From Aquibium pacificus (GTDB lineage Bacteria > Pseudomonadota > Alphaproteobacteria > Rhizobiales > Rhizobiaceae): DNA of 64,000 nucleotides. This document shows, piece by piece, positions 33,387 through 44,017 of this stretch. The DNA lies in contig NZ_JBDPGJ010000003.1 of the NCBI RefSeq assembly GCF_040839445.1, forward strand, positions 682,001-746,000. Reading direction: 5' to 3'. The notes below the pieces were generated by a model. The model saw only the letters and a program-made list of their open reading frames with translations. It was not told the DNA's origin and did not search any database. The translations under genes were made by a program, and so were the position numbers. The first letter of the stretch is position 1; every line of letters begins with the position of its first letter.

Positions 33387-34010
33387 ATGAACGAATTTCT
33401 TCCCCAGCTTCTTCTCGCCTGGTCGATCCAGGCCATGGGCATCCTCGCGCCGGGTCCGAGCGTGATGCTGATCCTCGGCGTCGCCACCGGCCGGGGCCGG
33501 TTGCCGGCGGTGGTGACGGCCTTCGGCGTTGCCTGCGGCTCGATCGTCCTCGCCACTGCGACGGTCCTCGGCATCACGGCGATCTTCGCCGAAGTCGCGG
33601 CCTTCATGACGGCGATCCGCTTCATCGGCGCCGCCTATCTGCTGTGGCTGGCCTGGAAGGCCTTCCGCAACGCCATCAACGCGCCCGAACTTCACATGAG
33701 AGAGGTGCCGTCGGTGAGCGCGTGGCGGGCCGGCCTCACCGGCTTCACGCTCCAGATCACCAATCCGAAGGCGATCCTCTTCTGGCTGGCGATTGCCAGC
33801 GTCGGCGGGGTCGGAAACGCGCCGGCCTACGTGATCGCGATCTTCATCGCAGGCGCCTTCGTCAATTCCTTCATCGGCCACGGAGGCTACGCGCTGCTCC
33901 TGTCGTCCGGACCGGTGCGTCGCGTCTATTTCCGCTTCCGCCGATGGGTGGAGGCCGCGCTCGGCGGCTTCTTCGCCGTCGCCAGCTACACGCTCGCGAC
34001 GTCGCGATAG
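33387..34010 (+). CDS. LysE-family amino-acid exporter
   Basis: The 207-residue protein has about five to six hydrophobic helices and the LysE motif GILAPGPSVMLILGVATGRG near the N-terminus, as well as FTLQITNPKAILFWLA (about 125-140). Members export amino acids or homoserine lactones through the inner membrane. ATG 33387 is used; an in-frame GTG lies 9 bp upstream. It is convergent with the FAD-GcvT dehydrogenase. Confidence 0.87.
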   Translation: MNEFLPQLLLAWSIQAMGILAPGPSVMLILGVATGRGRLPAVVTAFGVACGSIVLATATVLGITAIFAEVAAFMTAIRFIGAAYLLWLAWKAFRNAINAPELHMREVPSVSAWRAGLTGFTLQITNPKAILFWLAIASVGGVGNAPAYVIAIFIAGAFVNSFIGHGGYALLLSSGPVRRVYFRFRRWVEAALGGFFAVASYTLATSR

Positions 34011-34019
34011 GAGCCTCGA

Positions 34020-36581
34020 TCAGCTGCGCGGCTTGAGGTTCTCCGGATCGTAGAGCGGCCTGTAGCCCACGGCCGCCACTTCCACCGGATAGGTCTCGCC
34101 GAAATACTCGACCTCCAATTTCCGGCCTTCCTGGCAAAAGGCCCAGGGCAGGTAGGCGAGCGCGATGTTCTTGCCCAGCGTCGGCCCGTAGGCGACGGAC
34201 GTGGTGAAGGAGCGGCGGCCGAGTTCGTCGACCAGCGTCTCGCCCGTCTCCGGGTCGAGTACCGGCATGATGCCGACCGGATAGCGCGCCACGCCATTGG
34301 AATCGACGTTGTCGGTCATCACCAGCGTGCACAGCATCGCTGGCTGGTGGTCGCGGGCGCGGTATTCGAGGTGCTTCGCCTTGCCGCGGAAATCCGCCTC
34401 CTTGACCTTCGGCCGCGCCAGGTCGGCTTCCAGAAGGTTGTACTCGGTCAGAAGGTCTGCGTTCTGCAGGCGCAGGCTCTTTTCCATGCGGCGCGAGTTG
34501 GCGTAGGTCTCCACGCCGAACGCCATGACGCCGGTGGAGCGCAGCACGTCCCACACCGCGACCCCGTCCTCGTAGGCCATGTGCAGTTCCCAGCCCTGCT
34601 CGCCCACATAGGAGATGCGGAAGGCGGTGACGTCCTTTCCGGCGATTCGGATCGGCTTGATCGCGGCGAAGGGAAAAATCTCCTGCGACAGTGCCTCGGG
34701 ATCCTCCACCACCTTTTGCAGCGTGGCCCGCGCATTCGGCCCCCAGATGCCGATCGCGACGTATTTCTCCGTGACGTCGGTGACGGTGACGTCGAAGCCC
34801 TTGTCCTCGGCGACGCGGCGCATGTAGTGGAAGTCGCGCGGACCGGCGTCCGCCCCGTCGATCACGCGGCAGCGGTCGGCCATGCGGATCACCGTCAGAT
34901 CGGCGCGCACCATGCCCTCGTCGTCGAGGAAGTGGGTGTAGATGCCCTTGCCGATGTTGGCGTCGCCGCCGATCCTCGCCGCGCACAGCCACTCCATCAG
35001 CGCGACATGGTCCGGTCCCTCCACGTCGTACATGGCGAAGTGCGACAGGTTCACGATGCCGGCGTTCTCTGTCATCTCCAGATGCTCGGCATTGGAGACG
35101 CGCCAGAAGTGGCGGTTGTCCCACTCATTTTCGCGCACCGGAACGCGGTTCCCGTATTTCTCGAGCAGATGCTCGTTTGCGGCATAGCCGTGTGCCCGCT
35201 CCCAGCCGCCGAGCTCCATGAAATGGCCGCCGAGCGCCTTCTCGCGCTCCCAGAAGGGCGAGCGCCGCACGTCGCGTCCCTTGGAGAAGGGCTCGCGCGG
35301 ATGCACGGCCGGGTTGTAGACCTTCATCGCCGTCTCGGTGCAGCGATCCCAGATGAACTGCTCCTTCGTCTGGTGCGGATAGAAGCGCGCGTAGTCGATC
35401 TGGTGGTGGTCGATTTCGGTGCGCCCGTCGGTCATCCAGTCGGCAATCAGCTTGCCCATGGCCGGGCCGTCCTTGACCCACACGGCCACCGCGTACCAGA
35501 GCCCCCTCGCCTTCTGGCTTTCGCCGGCGGACGGTCCGCCGTCGGTCGTCACCTGCAGCAGCCCGTTGAAGGAATGGCTCTCGTTGTAGCCGAGTTCGCC
35601 AAGGATCGGGGTGAGCTCCATGGCCCGCTCCAGCGGCTCCATGATCTGCTCCATGTCGAGGTCCCGCTGCGAGGGCGACAGGCGCGACTCGTGCTTCTCC
35701 AGGATGTCGCGCGGGTGGCAGAGCCGCGGATTGGTCTCCTCGTAGTAGCCCCACTCGATCTGCCCGCCCTCGGCGGTCTTCGGGTCGCCGGTGTCGCGCA
35801 TATAGGCGGAGTTGCCCTGGTCGCGCATGAGCGGCCAGCCGATCTCCTTGCCGGTGCCGGCGAACTCGGTGTAGGGGCCGAAGAAGGTCAGCGGATGGTC
35901 GATCGGCATCACAGGCAGGTCCTCGCCCGCCATTTCGGCGATCAGGCGTCCCCAGATGCCGGCGCAGACCACGACATGGTCGGCCTCGATCGTGCCACGG
36001 TCGGTGACGACGCCCTTGATGCGACCGTTCTCGATCACCAGCGACTTCGCGGGGGTATTGGCGAAAGCCCGGAGCTTTCCGCTGGCTTCCGCCTGGTCGA
36101 CGAGCTTGCCCGCCACCGTCTGCGACCGCGGGATGACCAGCCCCGCATCGGGATCCCACATCCCGCCCTGCACCATACCCTCCTCGATCAGCGGGAATTT
36201 CTCCTTGATCTCGGCCGGTCCGATCAGCCGGGCGCGCGTGCCGAAGGCCTTGGCCGAGGCGACCTTGCGTTTGATCTCCTCCATGCGGGCATCGTCGCCG
36301 ACGCGCGCCACCTCCAGCCCGCCGACGCGGGCGTAGTGGCCCATCTTCTCGTAGAAATCGATCGAGTAGAGCGTCGTCCAGCACGACAGGAAGTCGTGGC
36401 TGGTCGTGTAGCAGAAGTCCGACGCATGCGCGGTCGAGCCGATGTCGGTCGGGATCGAGGACTTGTCGATGCCCACGATGTCGTCCCAGCCGCGCCCTAT
36501 CAGGTGGTGCGCCACCGAGGCGCCCACGATCCCGCCCAAGCCGATGATGACGACCTTCGCCCTTGCCGGAAACCCTGCCAT
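34020..36581 (-). CDS. FAD-dependent oxidoreductase fused to GcvT domain (dimethylglycine/sarcosine dehydrogenase-like)
   Basis: The 853-residue protein has a DAO-type FAD domain (about 1-370, start VVIIGLGGIVGASVAHHL), a FAO_M central segment, and a C-terminal GcvT-type folate-binding domain (about 430-850). Such enzymes oxidise N-methyl groups of dimethylglycine, sarcosine or related amines and pass the one-carbon unit to THF as methylene-THF. The usual STWHAAG motif, where His carries covalent FAD, here reads STAHASD: His is kept but the surroundings differ, so substrate may differ. Its promoter region contains an ATGTCGCAAAC element. A related gene is truncated at 61788. Confidence 0.88.
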   Translation of the reverse strand: MAGFPARAKVVIIGLGGIVGASVAHHLIGRGWDDIVGIDKSSIPTDIGSTAHASDFCYTTSHDFLSCWTTLYSIDFYEKMGHYARVGGLEVARVGDDARMEEIKRKVASAKAFGTRARLIGPAEIKEKFPLIEEGMVQGGMWDPDAGLVIPRSQTVAGKLVDQAEASGKLRAFANTPAKSLVIENGRIKGVVTDRGTIEADHVVVCAGIWGRLIAEMAGEDLPVMPIDHPLTFFGPYTEFAGTGKEIGWPLMRDQGNSAYMRDTGDPKTAEGGQIEWGYYEETNPRLCHPRDILEKHESRLSPSQRDLDMEQIMEPLERAMELTPILGELGYNESHSFNGLLQVTTDGGPSAGESQKARGLWYAVAVWVKDGPAMGKLIADWMTDGRTEIDHHQIDYARFYPHQTKEQFIWDRCTETAMKVYNPAVHPREPFSKGRDVRRSPFWEREKALGGHFMELGGWERAHGYAANEHLLEKYGNRVPVRENEWDNRHFWRVSNAEHLEMTENAGIVNLSHFAMYDVEGPDHVALMEWLCAARIGGDANIGKGIYTHFLDDEGMVRADLTVIRMADRCRVIDGADAGPRDFHYMRRVAEDKGFDVTVTDVTEKYVAIGIWGPNARATLQKVVEDPEALSQEIFPFAAIKPIRIAGKDVTAFRISYVGEQGWELHMAYEDGVAVWDVLRSTGVMAFGVETYANSRRMEKSLRLQNADLLTEYNLLEADLARPKVKEADFRGKAKHLEYRARDHQPAMLCTLVMTDNVDSNGVARYPVGIMPVLDPETGETLVDELGRRSFTTSVAYGPTLGKNIALAYLPWAFCQEGRKLEVEYFGETYPVEVAAVGYRPLYDPENLKPRS

Positions 36582-36636
36582 TGTCCGCCACTCCCGATGT
36601 CTTCCGGGCGCGGACTATAAGGCGGCGCGGCGTCGG

Positions 36637-36658
36637 TGTTGCAGCCTGTTTGCGACAT
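36637..36658 (-). promoter_or_regulatory. Candidate GlxA-type site upstream of the FAD-GcvT dehydrogenase
   Basis: On the reverse strand ATGTCGCAAAC is followed 3 bp later by CTGCAACA, 56-77 bp before the dehydrogenase ATG. The first block matches the GTCGCAAA repeats in the mttB divergon. Such 8-mers are expected by chance about twice in this window, so the call depends on position. Confidence 0.3.
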
Positions 36659-36813
36659 CGTCGACGAGCCGCGCGACCCCGACGCACATCGAGATGACGC
36701 ATGTCTGTCAAGTCGAGCCGCAAGCCGACAGAGGCTCGGCCGCCATTAAGCTTAACGCGAAGTTAACGCCCCGCTTTAACACAAACCTCCATTGATCATG
36801 CTATAAGCAAACG

Positions 36814-37986
36814 ATGAATTACATGGCCGCCGCCCAATCGAAAGCGCCCCGCCCGCACGATCGTCCCGGAAGCGACAGTCTAACGGCAGCACCTGCCCCG
36901 TCCGCGTGGCGCATTGACCTTCGCTCCGAGTATGATTTCCTCCAGTCGGAGTATGCCGACCTGTTCGCTACAGCGGATGCGACCGCGTTCCAGCATCCGG
37001 TCTGGCTCCATCACATCTATGCGCGGCTCGCGCCGGCGCGCCGCGCGCGTATGGCGGTGGTGACCATCCGGGATCCCGATGACCGGCTGGTCGGCGTCCT
37101 CCCTCTCATGCTGCGGACGAAGACCGGCGTGCGGCTGCTCGAGACCACCGATCTCGGCGTCTCCGACTATGCCTGCCCGGTGCTGCACCGGGATTTCGCG
37201 GCGCGGCTCCTCGCGACGCCCGGGCTTCGCGAACGGATTGCTTCCATTCTTCCGCCCCACGACGTGATGCGCATCCGTCCGATCCGCCGCGAACATGCCG
37301 ATGCCTGGCAGGCGCTCCTGGGTGGCAAGCCGGAATTCCTCGGCTTTTCCGCGCACGCGACCGAACTCGGCGACGACCACGCGCGGTGGAAGGCGGAAAA
37401 GGCGGCAAAATCCCTGCGCGGACGCCTTTCGCGGGCGGAGAAGCAAATCGTCAAGCAGGGCGGCGCCACGCTGCACCGGCTGGAGTCCGAAATCGATATC
37501 CGCGTGGCCATGGCCGCGATCCAGTCGCTGCGGGCCGGGCGCTTCGAAGGCGATCCCATCCAGGAGGATCTGGTCCGCGACTTCTACGCCGACGCCGCGC
37601 TGGCCGGCACGGGCGAAGGCCTCGCCGGCGTCTACCGGCTCGACATCGGAGACGCGCCCGCCGGCTACGTCTTCGGCCTCTGCTGGCGCGGGACCTACCA
37701 CTACCTTCTGATCGGCTGCGACTACCAGACGTACTCGCGCTGCTCGCCGGGGCTGGTGCTCTACGACCGCATCATCGCCGACTTCATCGATCGGGGCGGC
37801 CGCGTGTTCGACTTCACCATTGGCGACGAGCCCTTCAAGGCAGATTTCGGCACCGACGCCACGCCGATGTTCGGCCTCTTCGAAACACCGACATGGCTCG
37901 GACGCCTCGCCCGCACCGCCTTCGAGGCGAGGGAGCGGCGCAAGCGTGCTCGCGATGCCGAAGACGGAGCGGGCGGCGGAAAATAA
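36814..37986 (+). CDS. BioF2-like/FemAB-type GNAT acyltransferase
   Basis: The 390-residue protein matches the BioF2-like acetyltransferase group (PF13480), a double-GNAT fold related to FemAB and CelD. Recognisable parts are ATAFQHPVWLHHIY near the start and the C-terminal GNAT half (GYVFGLCWRGTYHYLLIGCD, DFTIGDEPFKADFG). These proteins usually act in exopolysaccharide or cell-surface glycan modification. It heads a run with a PIG-L deacetylase, which suits that role. The next gene starts in its stop codon (TAATG). Confidence 0.85.
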   Translation: MNYMAAAQSKAPRPHDRPGSDSLTAAPAPSAWRIDLRSEYDFLQSEYADLFATADATAFQHPVWLHHIYARLAPARRARMAVVTIRDPDDRLVGVLPLMLRTKTGVRLLETTDLGVSDYACPVLHRDFAARLLATPGLRERIASILPPHDVMRIRPIRREHADAWQALLGGKPEFLGFSAHATELGDDHARWKAEKAAKSLRGRLSRAEKQIVKQGGATLHRLESEIDIRVAMAAIQSLRAGRFEGDPIQEDLVRDFYADAALAGTGEGLAGVYRLDIGDAPAGYVFGLCWRGTYHYLLIGCDYQTYSRCSPGLVLYDRIIADFIDRGGRVFDFTIGDEPFKADFGTDATPMFGLFETPTWLGRLARTAFEARERRKRARDAEDGAGGGK

Positions 37987-38906
37987 TGCAGCTGTCGGGG
38001 GGACACATGGCTGACGTTAGCAAGATGCCTTTTCTGGAGAACTCGATGATCGTGGCGGCGCATGCCGACGACGAGATCCTCTGGTTCAACTCGATCGCGG
38101 CCGACGTCGGCCAGGTGATCGTCGTCTATTGCGATTTCTGGGCGCATCCGGAACTCGGGTCCGCACGGATTGCGGCATTCGCTGAATATCCGCGGGAAAA
38201 TGTCGTCTGCCTCAAGATCGACGAATCGGGGGCGGCCGGCTGCGCCAACTGGGCATCCCCGCAACTGACTGACTACGGGATGGCGCTCGGCGTCGAGGCC
38301 AACAGGCGCGCGCTCATGCGGCTGGCCAAGAAGTCGCTGTCGATGGTCGCCGCCTATGACCGCGACCGGATCGCGGGAGAGAGCGTGCTGTCGGCCTATC
38401 GCCGGAATTTCGATGCCATCTGCGACGCCTTGCGGCCGAAGCTACGACCGGAGATGAACGTCTTCACCCACAACCCCTGGGGCGAGTACGGCCACGAGGA
38501 ACACATCCAGGTCTTCCGCGTGCTCGACAAGCTGCGCGGCGAGATCGGCTTCCGCCTCTGGATTTCCAACTACTGCACCGACCGCGCCATGCCGCTGGCG
38601 CAGCGCTATTTCCGCTCGGAGCCCGCCGAATACGTCCGCCTCCCCTGCAACAAGGCTTTCGCCGAACAGGTCGCCTCCGTCTACAAGAAGCACGGATGCT
38701 GGACCTGGGCGGACGACTGGGTGTGGTTCGACGACGAGTGCTTCATGGAAGCGCCGCGCGAACACTCCCGGGACGAGCCGCACCGGCATCTCTTCCCGCT
38801 GAACTTCTTCTCGATCGGCGATTTCGCTCAGCGCAAGGGCTGGCTCCCGTTTGCGGTCACCGCAACGGCCGCCTCGGTCGCGCTCGCGGCGACGATGGCG
38901 GACTGA
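37986..38906 (+). CDS. PIG-L family deacetylase
   Basis: The protein (306 residues) carries the PIG-L zinc motif AHADDE near the N-terminus and a later histidine motif in HNPWGEYGHEEHIQV. PIG-L enzymes deacetylate N-acetylglucosamine-type sugars. The C-terminus ends with a hydrophobic stretch. ATG 37986 overlaps the upstream stop, suggesting coupling; ATG 38007 with a G-rich run upstream is an alternative. With the acyltransferase it may swap acetyl for another acyl group on a surface sugar. Confidence 0.83.
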   Translation: MQLSGGHMADVSKMPFLENSMIVAAHADDEILWFNSIAADVGQVIVVYCDFWAHPELGSARIAAFAEYPRENVVCLKIDESGAAGCANWASPQLTDYGMALGVEANRRALMRLAKKSLSMVAAYDRDRIAGESVLSAYRRNFDAICDALRPKLRPEMNVFTHNPWGEYGHEEHIQVFRVLDKLRGEIGFRLWISNYCTDRAMPLAQRYFRSEPAEYVRLPCNKAFAEQVASVYKKHGCWTWADDWVWFDDECFMEAPREHSRDEPHRHLFPLNFFSIGDFAQRKGWLPFAVTATAASVALAATMAD

Positions 38907-38926
38907 GGATGCGGGACGACGAAAAT

Positions 38927-38952
38927 GGCGCGGCCGGAAAGCCGACCGCGCC
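38927..38952. terminator. Strong hairpin terminator between convergent genes
   Basis: GGCGCGG and CCGCGCC form a 7-bp stem with an inner CGG-AAAG-CCG extension. On the reverse strand it is followed by ATTTTCG. It lies between the PIG-L gene and the FkbM gene and probably stops both, best for the reverse strand. Confidence 0.65.
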
Positions 38953-38977
38953 GCGTAAAAAGTTCGAAAGCCGGAGT

Positions 38978-39748
38978 TCAGGCGAAGGCCCAGACGTCCT
39001 CTGAATAGATGCCGATCCGGTATCCCGCCGTCGTCAGTTTCACGAGCACCCGGCCGACGTCCTCGGGCCTAAGCGATCCCAGTTCCACCTTGATCATGCC
39101 GGGGCGGTAGCGGTCGAGATCGAGCTGGTCGAACACGATCCAGTCCGCCCCCTCGCAATCGACGAGGAAGGCGTCGATGTAGTCGACTCCGTTGCGGTCG
39201 AGCACGTCCTGCAGCGTGTCGGACGCCACCTCGATGTCCTTCAGGTAGGGCGTATAGGCCTGGAAATGCGTATCGGTTTCGCCCCACGCGCCGACCCCCG
39301 ACATCAGGTTCGTGTCCGTCGTGGTGGAACAGCCGATGAACTCCATCGGAAGCTTGCCCGATTCCAGCGCGGCCGCGTCGAAGGTCTTGACCGAGATGGT
39401 CCCCTTCTCCCGCGTGACCGCGACCGGTTCGATGACGAACCGCTCGGTATCCGGATAGTTCTTGCGCAGCCGCACCTGATTGTAGGGGATCGGCTCGACC
39501 AGCACGGCGCGCGAACCGGGAATGCGCTTCAGCCAGGGCGTCACGTCGTCGAAGAGCGCGCCGTCGCAGGCGCCGACGTTGACCATCCGGAACGGACGCC
39601 CCTGCCCGAACCTCGCCTTGAAGGCCGCATGCGCGAGGAACTTGGTGCCTTGCAGGGCCGGTCCCCGCTGAAGGATGGCCGACGGCAGGCCGAGAGAGAC
39701 CGCCACGCGCGCGGCGTGCCGGAGAGAACTGCGAATGGCGTCGTTCAT
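38978..39748 (-). CDS. FkbM-family methyltransferase
   Basis: The 256-residue protein is an FkbM-type SAM methyltransferase: the SAM motif is MVNVGACDGALFDD (about 69-82), followed by the acidic end of beta-2 (VLVEPIPYNQ), and DAFLVDCEGADW marks the C-terminal part of the fold. FkbM members O-methylate sugars or polyketides. It overlaps the upstream GT-C-like gene by ATGA, so the two are coupled and probably act on the same glycan. Confidence 0.86.
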   Translation of the reverse strand: MNDAIRSSLRHAARVAVSLGLPSAILQRGPALQGTKFLAHAAFKARFGQGRPFRMVNVGACDGALFDDVTPWLKRIPGSRAVLVEPIPYNQVRLRKNYPDTERFVIEPVAVTREKGTISVKTFDAAALESGKLPMEFIGCSTTTDTNLMSGVGAWGETDTHFQAYTPYLKDIEVASDTLQDVLDRNGVDYIDAFLVDCEGADWIVFDQLDLDRYRPGMIKVELGSLRPEDVGRVLVKLTTAGYRIGIYSEDVWAFA

Positions 39749-40941
39749 GCGGGGAGCCTTCCCGTTGAAGTGTCGAAACGCGGCTTCCATCGTGTCAGCA
39801 CGATGAACAGCATTCCGGCGATGAATACGAAATAGAAGCGGTCGTCCGGCAGCGGGAAGCTGGCGAACTTGCCCAGCGTCCCGATGGCGAAGGCGAACAT
39901 CAGCGCATTGGCGCGCCCATCGCCCATCTTGCCGGCACGTTGCAGCAGCGCCCAGGCCGCGATGAGCAGCACGTAGAGCCCCGGCCAGTCATTGTCGATG
40001 AACGACACCATCAGGCCGCGCACATAGCCGTGCGCCATGGCGAACAGCGAGAAGTCGGGCGAGAAGTTGATCATCGAATGCTGGATCTGGACGCAGGAGA
40101 AGTAGAAGTGCGGCCACCATCCCGGATGGCCGGAGAGCTTCTCGATCGCCACGCAGGAAATGAAGGACGCCGCGAACGCGACCGCGATCGGCAGCTTGCG
40201 CCACCCGTAGACGAGCGCCGTCAGTAGGAGTGCGAAGACGAAGATGATGTTGTCGGGCCGCACCAGCACGGAGGCGAACAGGAGCACGCACGCCGCGACA
40301 TCCCGTCCCTTCATCAGCCAGTAGACCGCCGCCAGCGACAGCACCGCCATCAGGATGTCCGGCGTCACCGCCGTCGACATGTGGGTCAGATCGGCGATCA
40401 TCAGTCCGGGAACCAGCAGGAACGAGGCCTGCAGGGCCTTTTCCTCGCGAAGCCAGTAGAACCCGAGCAAGCCGATGCCAAGCAGCGGCAGCACGTTCAG
40501 CAGGACCGACGCCCGCGTCAGCCCGAAGACCGGCTCCAGCAGGCGCAGGGCCTGTATGTAGGCGATCTTCACCCTGAACATCGAAAGCTGCGATTCGAAG
40601 TCGGCCGGGTTCTCCCACTGGTTCACGTTGTAGGGATTGCCGTACTGGAGATTGTAGAGCTGCCCCTCGCGGGCGCCCTTGCTGATCTCGGCCCAGGTCT
40701 CCCTGTGTAGGTCGACCGGATCCTCGTAGCGGTTTTCGAGCGCCGAGCCGATATAGGCCAGCATGTCCCAGTTGTAGTCGGGGCGCACCCAGGAGTAGAT
40801 CGCGATCAGGACGACCGTCAGGATCAGGAAGGCCGCGCCCGCCCGCTCGATCAGTGTCCTGTTCGACACGGTGTCGACCACCTTGTCGGCCACCGGCGTG
40901 CTCAAGGCCCAGTCGATCGCCGTCCGTTCCGCTGCGCTCAT
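39745..40941 (-). CDS. Multi-span membrane protein, GT-C-like glycosyltransferase candidate
   Basis: The 398-residue protein has about nine to ten hydrophobic helices. The first extracytoplasmic loop (YNWDMLAYIGSALENRY, about 55-71) carries Asp/Glu residues like the catalytic loop of GT-C glycosyltransferases that use polyprenyl-phosphate sugars (ArnT/PMT type). Direct homology is not recognised by eye, so the call is based on topology, the acidic loop and context. It lies with a DprE1-like oxidase, a UbiA-type enzyme and a small flippase-like transporter, which would supply such a donor. Confidence 0.6.
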   Translation of the reverse strand: MSAAERTAIDWALSTPVADKVVDTVSNRTLIERAGAAFLILTVVLIAIYSWVRPDYNWDMLAYIGSALENRYEDPVDLHRETWAEISKGAREGQLYNLQYGNPYNVNQWENPADFESQLSMFRVKIAYIQALRLLEPVFGLTRASVLLNVLPLLGIGLLGFYWLREEKALQASFLLVPGLMIADLTHMSTAVTPDILMAVLSLAAVYWLMKGRDVAACVLLFASVLVRPDNIIFVFALLLTALVYGWRKLPIAVAFAASFISCVAIEKLSGHPGWWPHFYFSCVQIQHSMINFSPDFSLFAMAHGYVRGLMVSFIDNDWPGLYVLLIAAWALLQRAGKMGDGRANALMFAFAIGTLGKFASFPLPDDRFYFVFIAGMLFIVLTRWKPRFDTSTGRLPA

Positions 40942-40969
40942 AGACCTTCTCCCGTTTCCCGTTTCCCGC

Positions 40970-42442
<1,473 letters not shown>

Positions 42443-42456
42443 GTTTGCTTGTCCTC

Positions 42457-43467
42457 TCATTCCGCGGGCGCGTGGACGACCGGGCGCGCCAGCGGCTTGC
42501 CGATCTTGGCGCGGTATTCGTTGTAGGCGGCGATCAGCATGTCCTCGTCGCGGTACTGAGGTACCCAGCCGAGTTCGCGCTGCCCCTTCGAGACGTCGAG
42601 CAGGCAGTCCTCGTCGGCGATCAGGTACTGTTCCGGATCCATGATGGGCATGTTCATGAAGTCGAGCAGGTCCAGCGTGCGCTTCACCGCCCATCCCGGC
42701 GTCGGGATCAGGAGAGAGCGCGAGCCGGCGTGCCGGATCAGGTCGCCGAGCAGCTTCTTCACCGGCGGCGGGTTCAGCGAGCCAAGATTGTAGGCCTCGT
42801 TCGGCACGCCGGCCTTCCAGGCCAGCCGCGCGGCCTCGGCGCAGTCGAACACCGAGATGAACTGGTAGGGATTGCGGCCCGACCCGATCATCGGCACCGG
42901 CAGGTTGTGGTCGATCAGCTTGAACAGCTTCTCCAGGATGCCGAGCCGTCCCGGGCCGATGATGAGGCGCGGGCGGAACAGCGAGATGTTCATGCCGCGC
43001 ATGCGCCATTCGGCCGCGAGTTCCTCGGTCTTCAGCTTCGAGAAGCCGTATTCTCCCAGCGGCGCGACCGGGTGATCCTCGGTCATCGGATAGTGGACCG
43101 TGTGGCCGTAGATCATGTCGGTGGTGAAATGCACCAGGTTCGGCGCGCCCGCGCGCTCCATTGCCTCGACGATGTTCTCGGTCCCGTGCACGTTGACGGG
43201 CCAGAAGAAATCATGGCGCTTGGCCCGCACCTGGATCGGCGAGAGCATCTTGGCCGACAGATTGTAGACCATGTCGTCGGACCGGATGCCGACCGCCTCG
43301 ACGGACGACTTCTCGGTCACGTCGCACTGGACGAACCGCGCCCGGCCGTAGTGTGCCAGATCGCTCCGCGCGATGTCGGCGACGATGACCTCCTCGCCGT
43401 CGGCGAGCAGTTTGGGAGCAAGGTGGCGGCCGACGAATCCGTCGCCGCCGAAAATGATGTGTCTCAT
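42457..43467 (-). CDS. Extended SDR, NAD-dependent epimerase/dehydratase
   Basis: The 336-residue protein is an extended short-chain dehydrogenase. It has the NAD motif IIFGGDGFVGRHL (glycine pattern GxxGxxG), a Tyr-Lys pair in YGFSKLK, and SFRPRLIIGPG-like later motifs (SLFRPRLIIGPG). It should act on a nucleotide- or lipid-linked sugar. In the present cluster it could supply the reductase step after the DprE1-like oxidase, although classical DprE2 is a shorter SDR. Its start overlaps the transporter stop by 4 bp. Confidence 0.87.
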   Translation of the reverse strand: MRHIIFGGDGFVGRHLAPKLLADGEEVIVADIARSDLAHYGRARFVQCDVTEKSSVEAVGIRSDDMVYNLSAKMLSPIQVRAKRHDFFWPVNVHGTENIVEAMERAGAPNLVHFTTDMIYGHTVHYPMTEDHPVAPLGEYGFSKLKTEELAAEWRMRGMNISLFRPRLIIGPGRLGILEKLFKLIDHNLPVPMIGSGRNPYQFISVFDCAEAARLAWKAGVPNEAYNLGSLNPPPVKKLLGDLIRHAGSRSLLIPTPGWAVKRTLDLLDFMNMPIMDPEQYLIADEDCLLDVSKGQRELGWVPQYRDEDMLIAAYNEYRAKIGKPLARPVVHAPAE

Positions 43468-43898
43468 CGGGACATCCCGTTCATTGTCATGGAATTTGCT
43501 GCAAGCTCCGTGCCATCTGCATGGCCCTCGCGACCGCTCTGCGCGATCAGGATGGTACCGATGCAGATGAACCCGATGCCGGCGATCCGCCACGCATTCA
43601 GGTCCTCATGGAAGACGAAGTAGGCGAACACCGCGACCGCCACGTAGGCCAGGCTCAGGAAGGGATAGGCGAAGGAGAGATCGACCTTCGACAGGACGTA
43701 GAGATGCGAGGCCATCGAGATCACGAAGACGCTGAGGCCGAAGAATATCCACGGGCTGAAGACGATCTGCAGGATCTTCAAGACCGGGTTGACGCCGGCA
43801 AACGACAGCGGCCCCATGTTCATCATGCCGTATTTCAGCATGAGCTGCGCCGCCGCGTTGGTCATCACGGTGAAGAGTATGAAAACGATGTACTTCAT
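43464..43898 (-). CDS. Small EamA/SMR-type transporter (ArnE-like)
   Basis: The 144-residue protein has four hydrophobic helices and the SMR/EamA motif AQLMLKYGMM (about 17-26). Its second half has SFAYPFLSLAYVAVAVFAY. Small proteins of this type include the flippase subunits ArnE/ArnF, which move undecaprenyl-phosphate-linked aminoarabinose across the inner membrane. ATGA overlap with the SDR gene shows coupling. In this cluster a lipid-linked sugar flippase is the favoured role. Confidence 0.8.
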   Translation of the reverse strand: MKYIVFILFTVMTNAAAQLMLKYGMMNMGPLSFAGVNPVLKILQIVFSPWIFFGLSVFVISMASHLYVLSKVDLSFAYPFLSLAYVAVAVFAYFVFHEDLNAWRIAGIGFICIGTILIAQSGREGHADGTELAANSMTMNGMSR

Positions 43899-44017
43899 CT
43901 TGTCCCCTGTCTCCCGCCTATTCCCTTACGGCAGGCATCGGAATTATCGGTGAAACCGATCCTGACAGTTTTATCGATCGGCGGACTTCGGCATGCCGAA
44001 GGGTTTGATTCCGCGGT

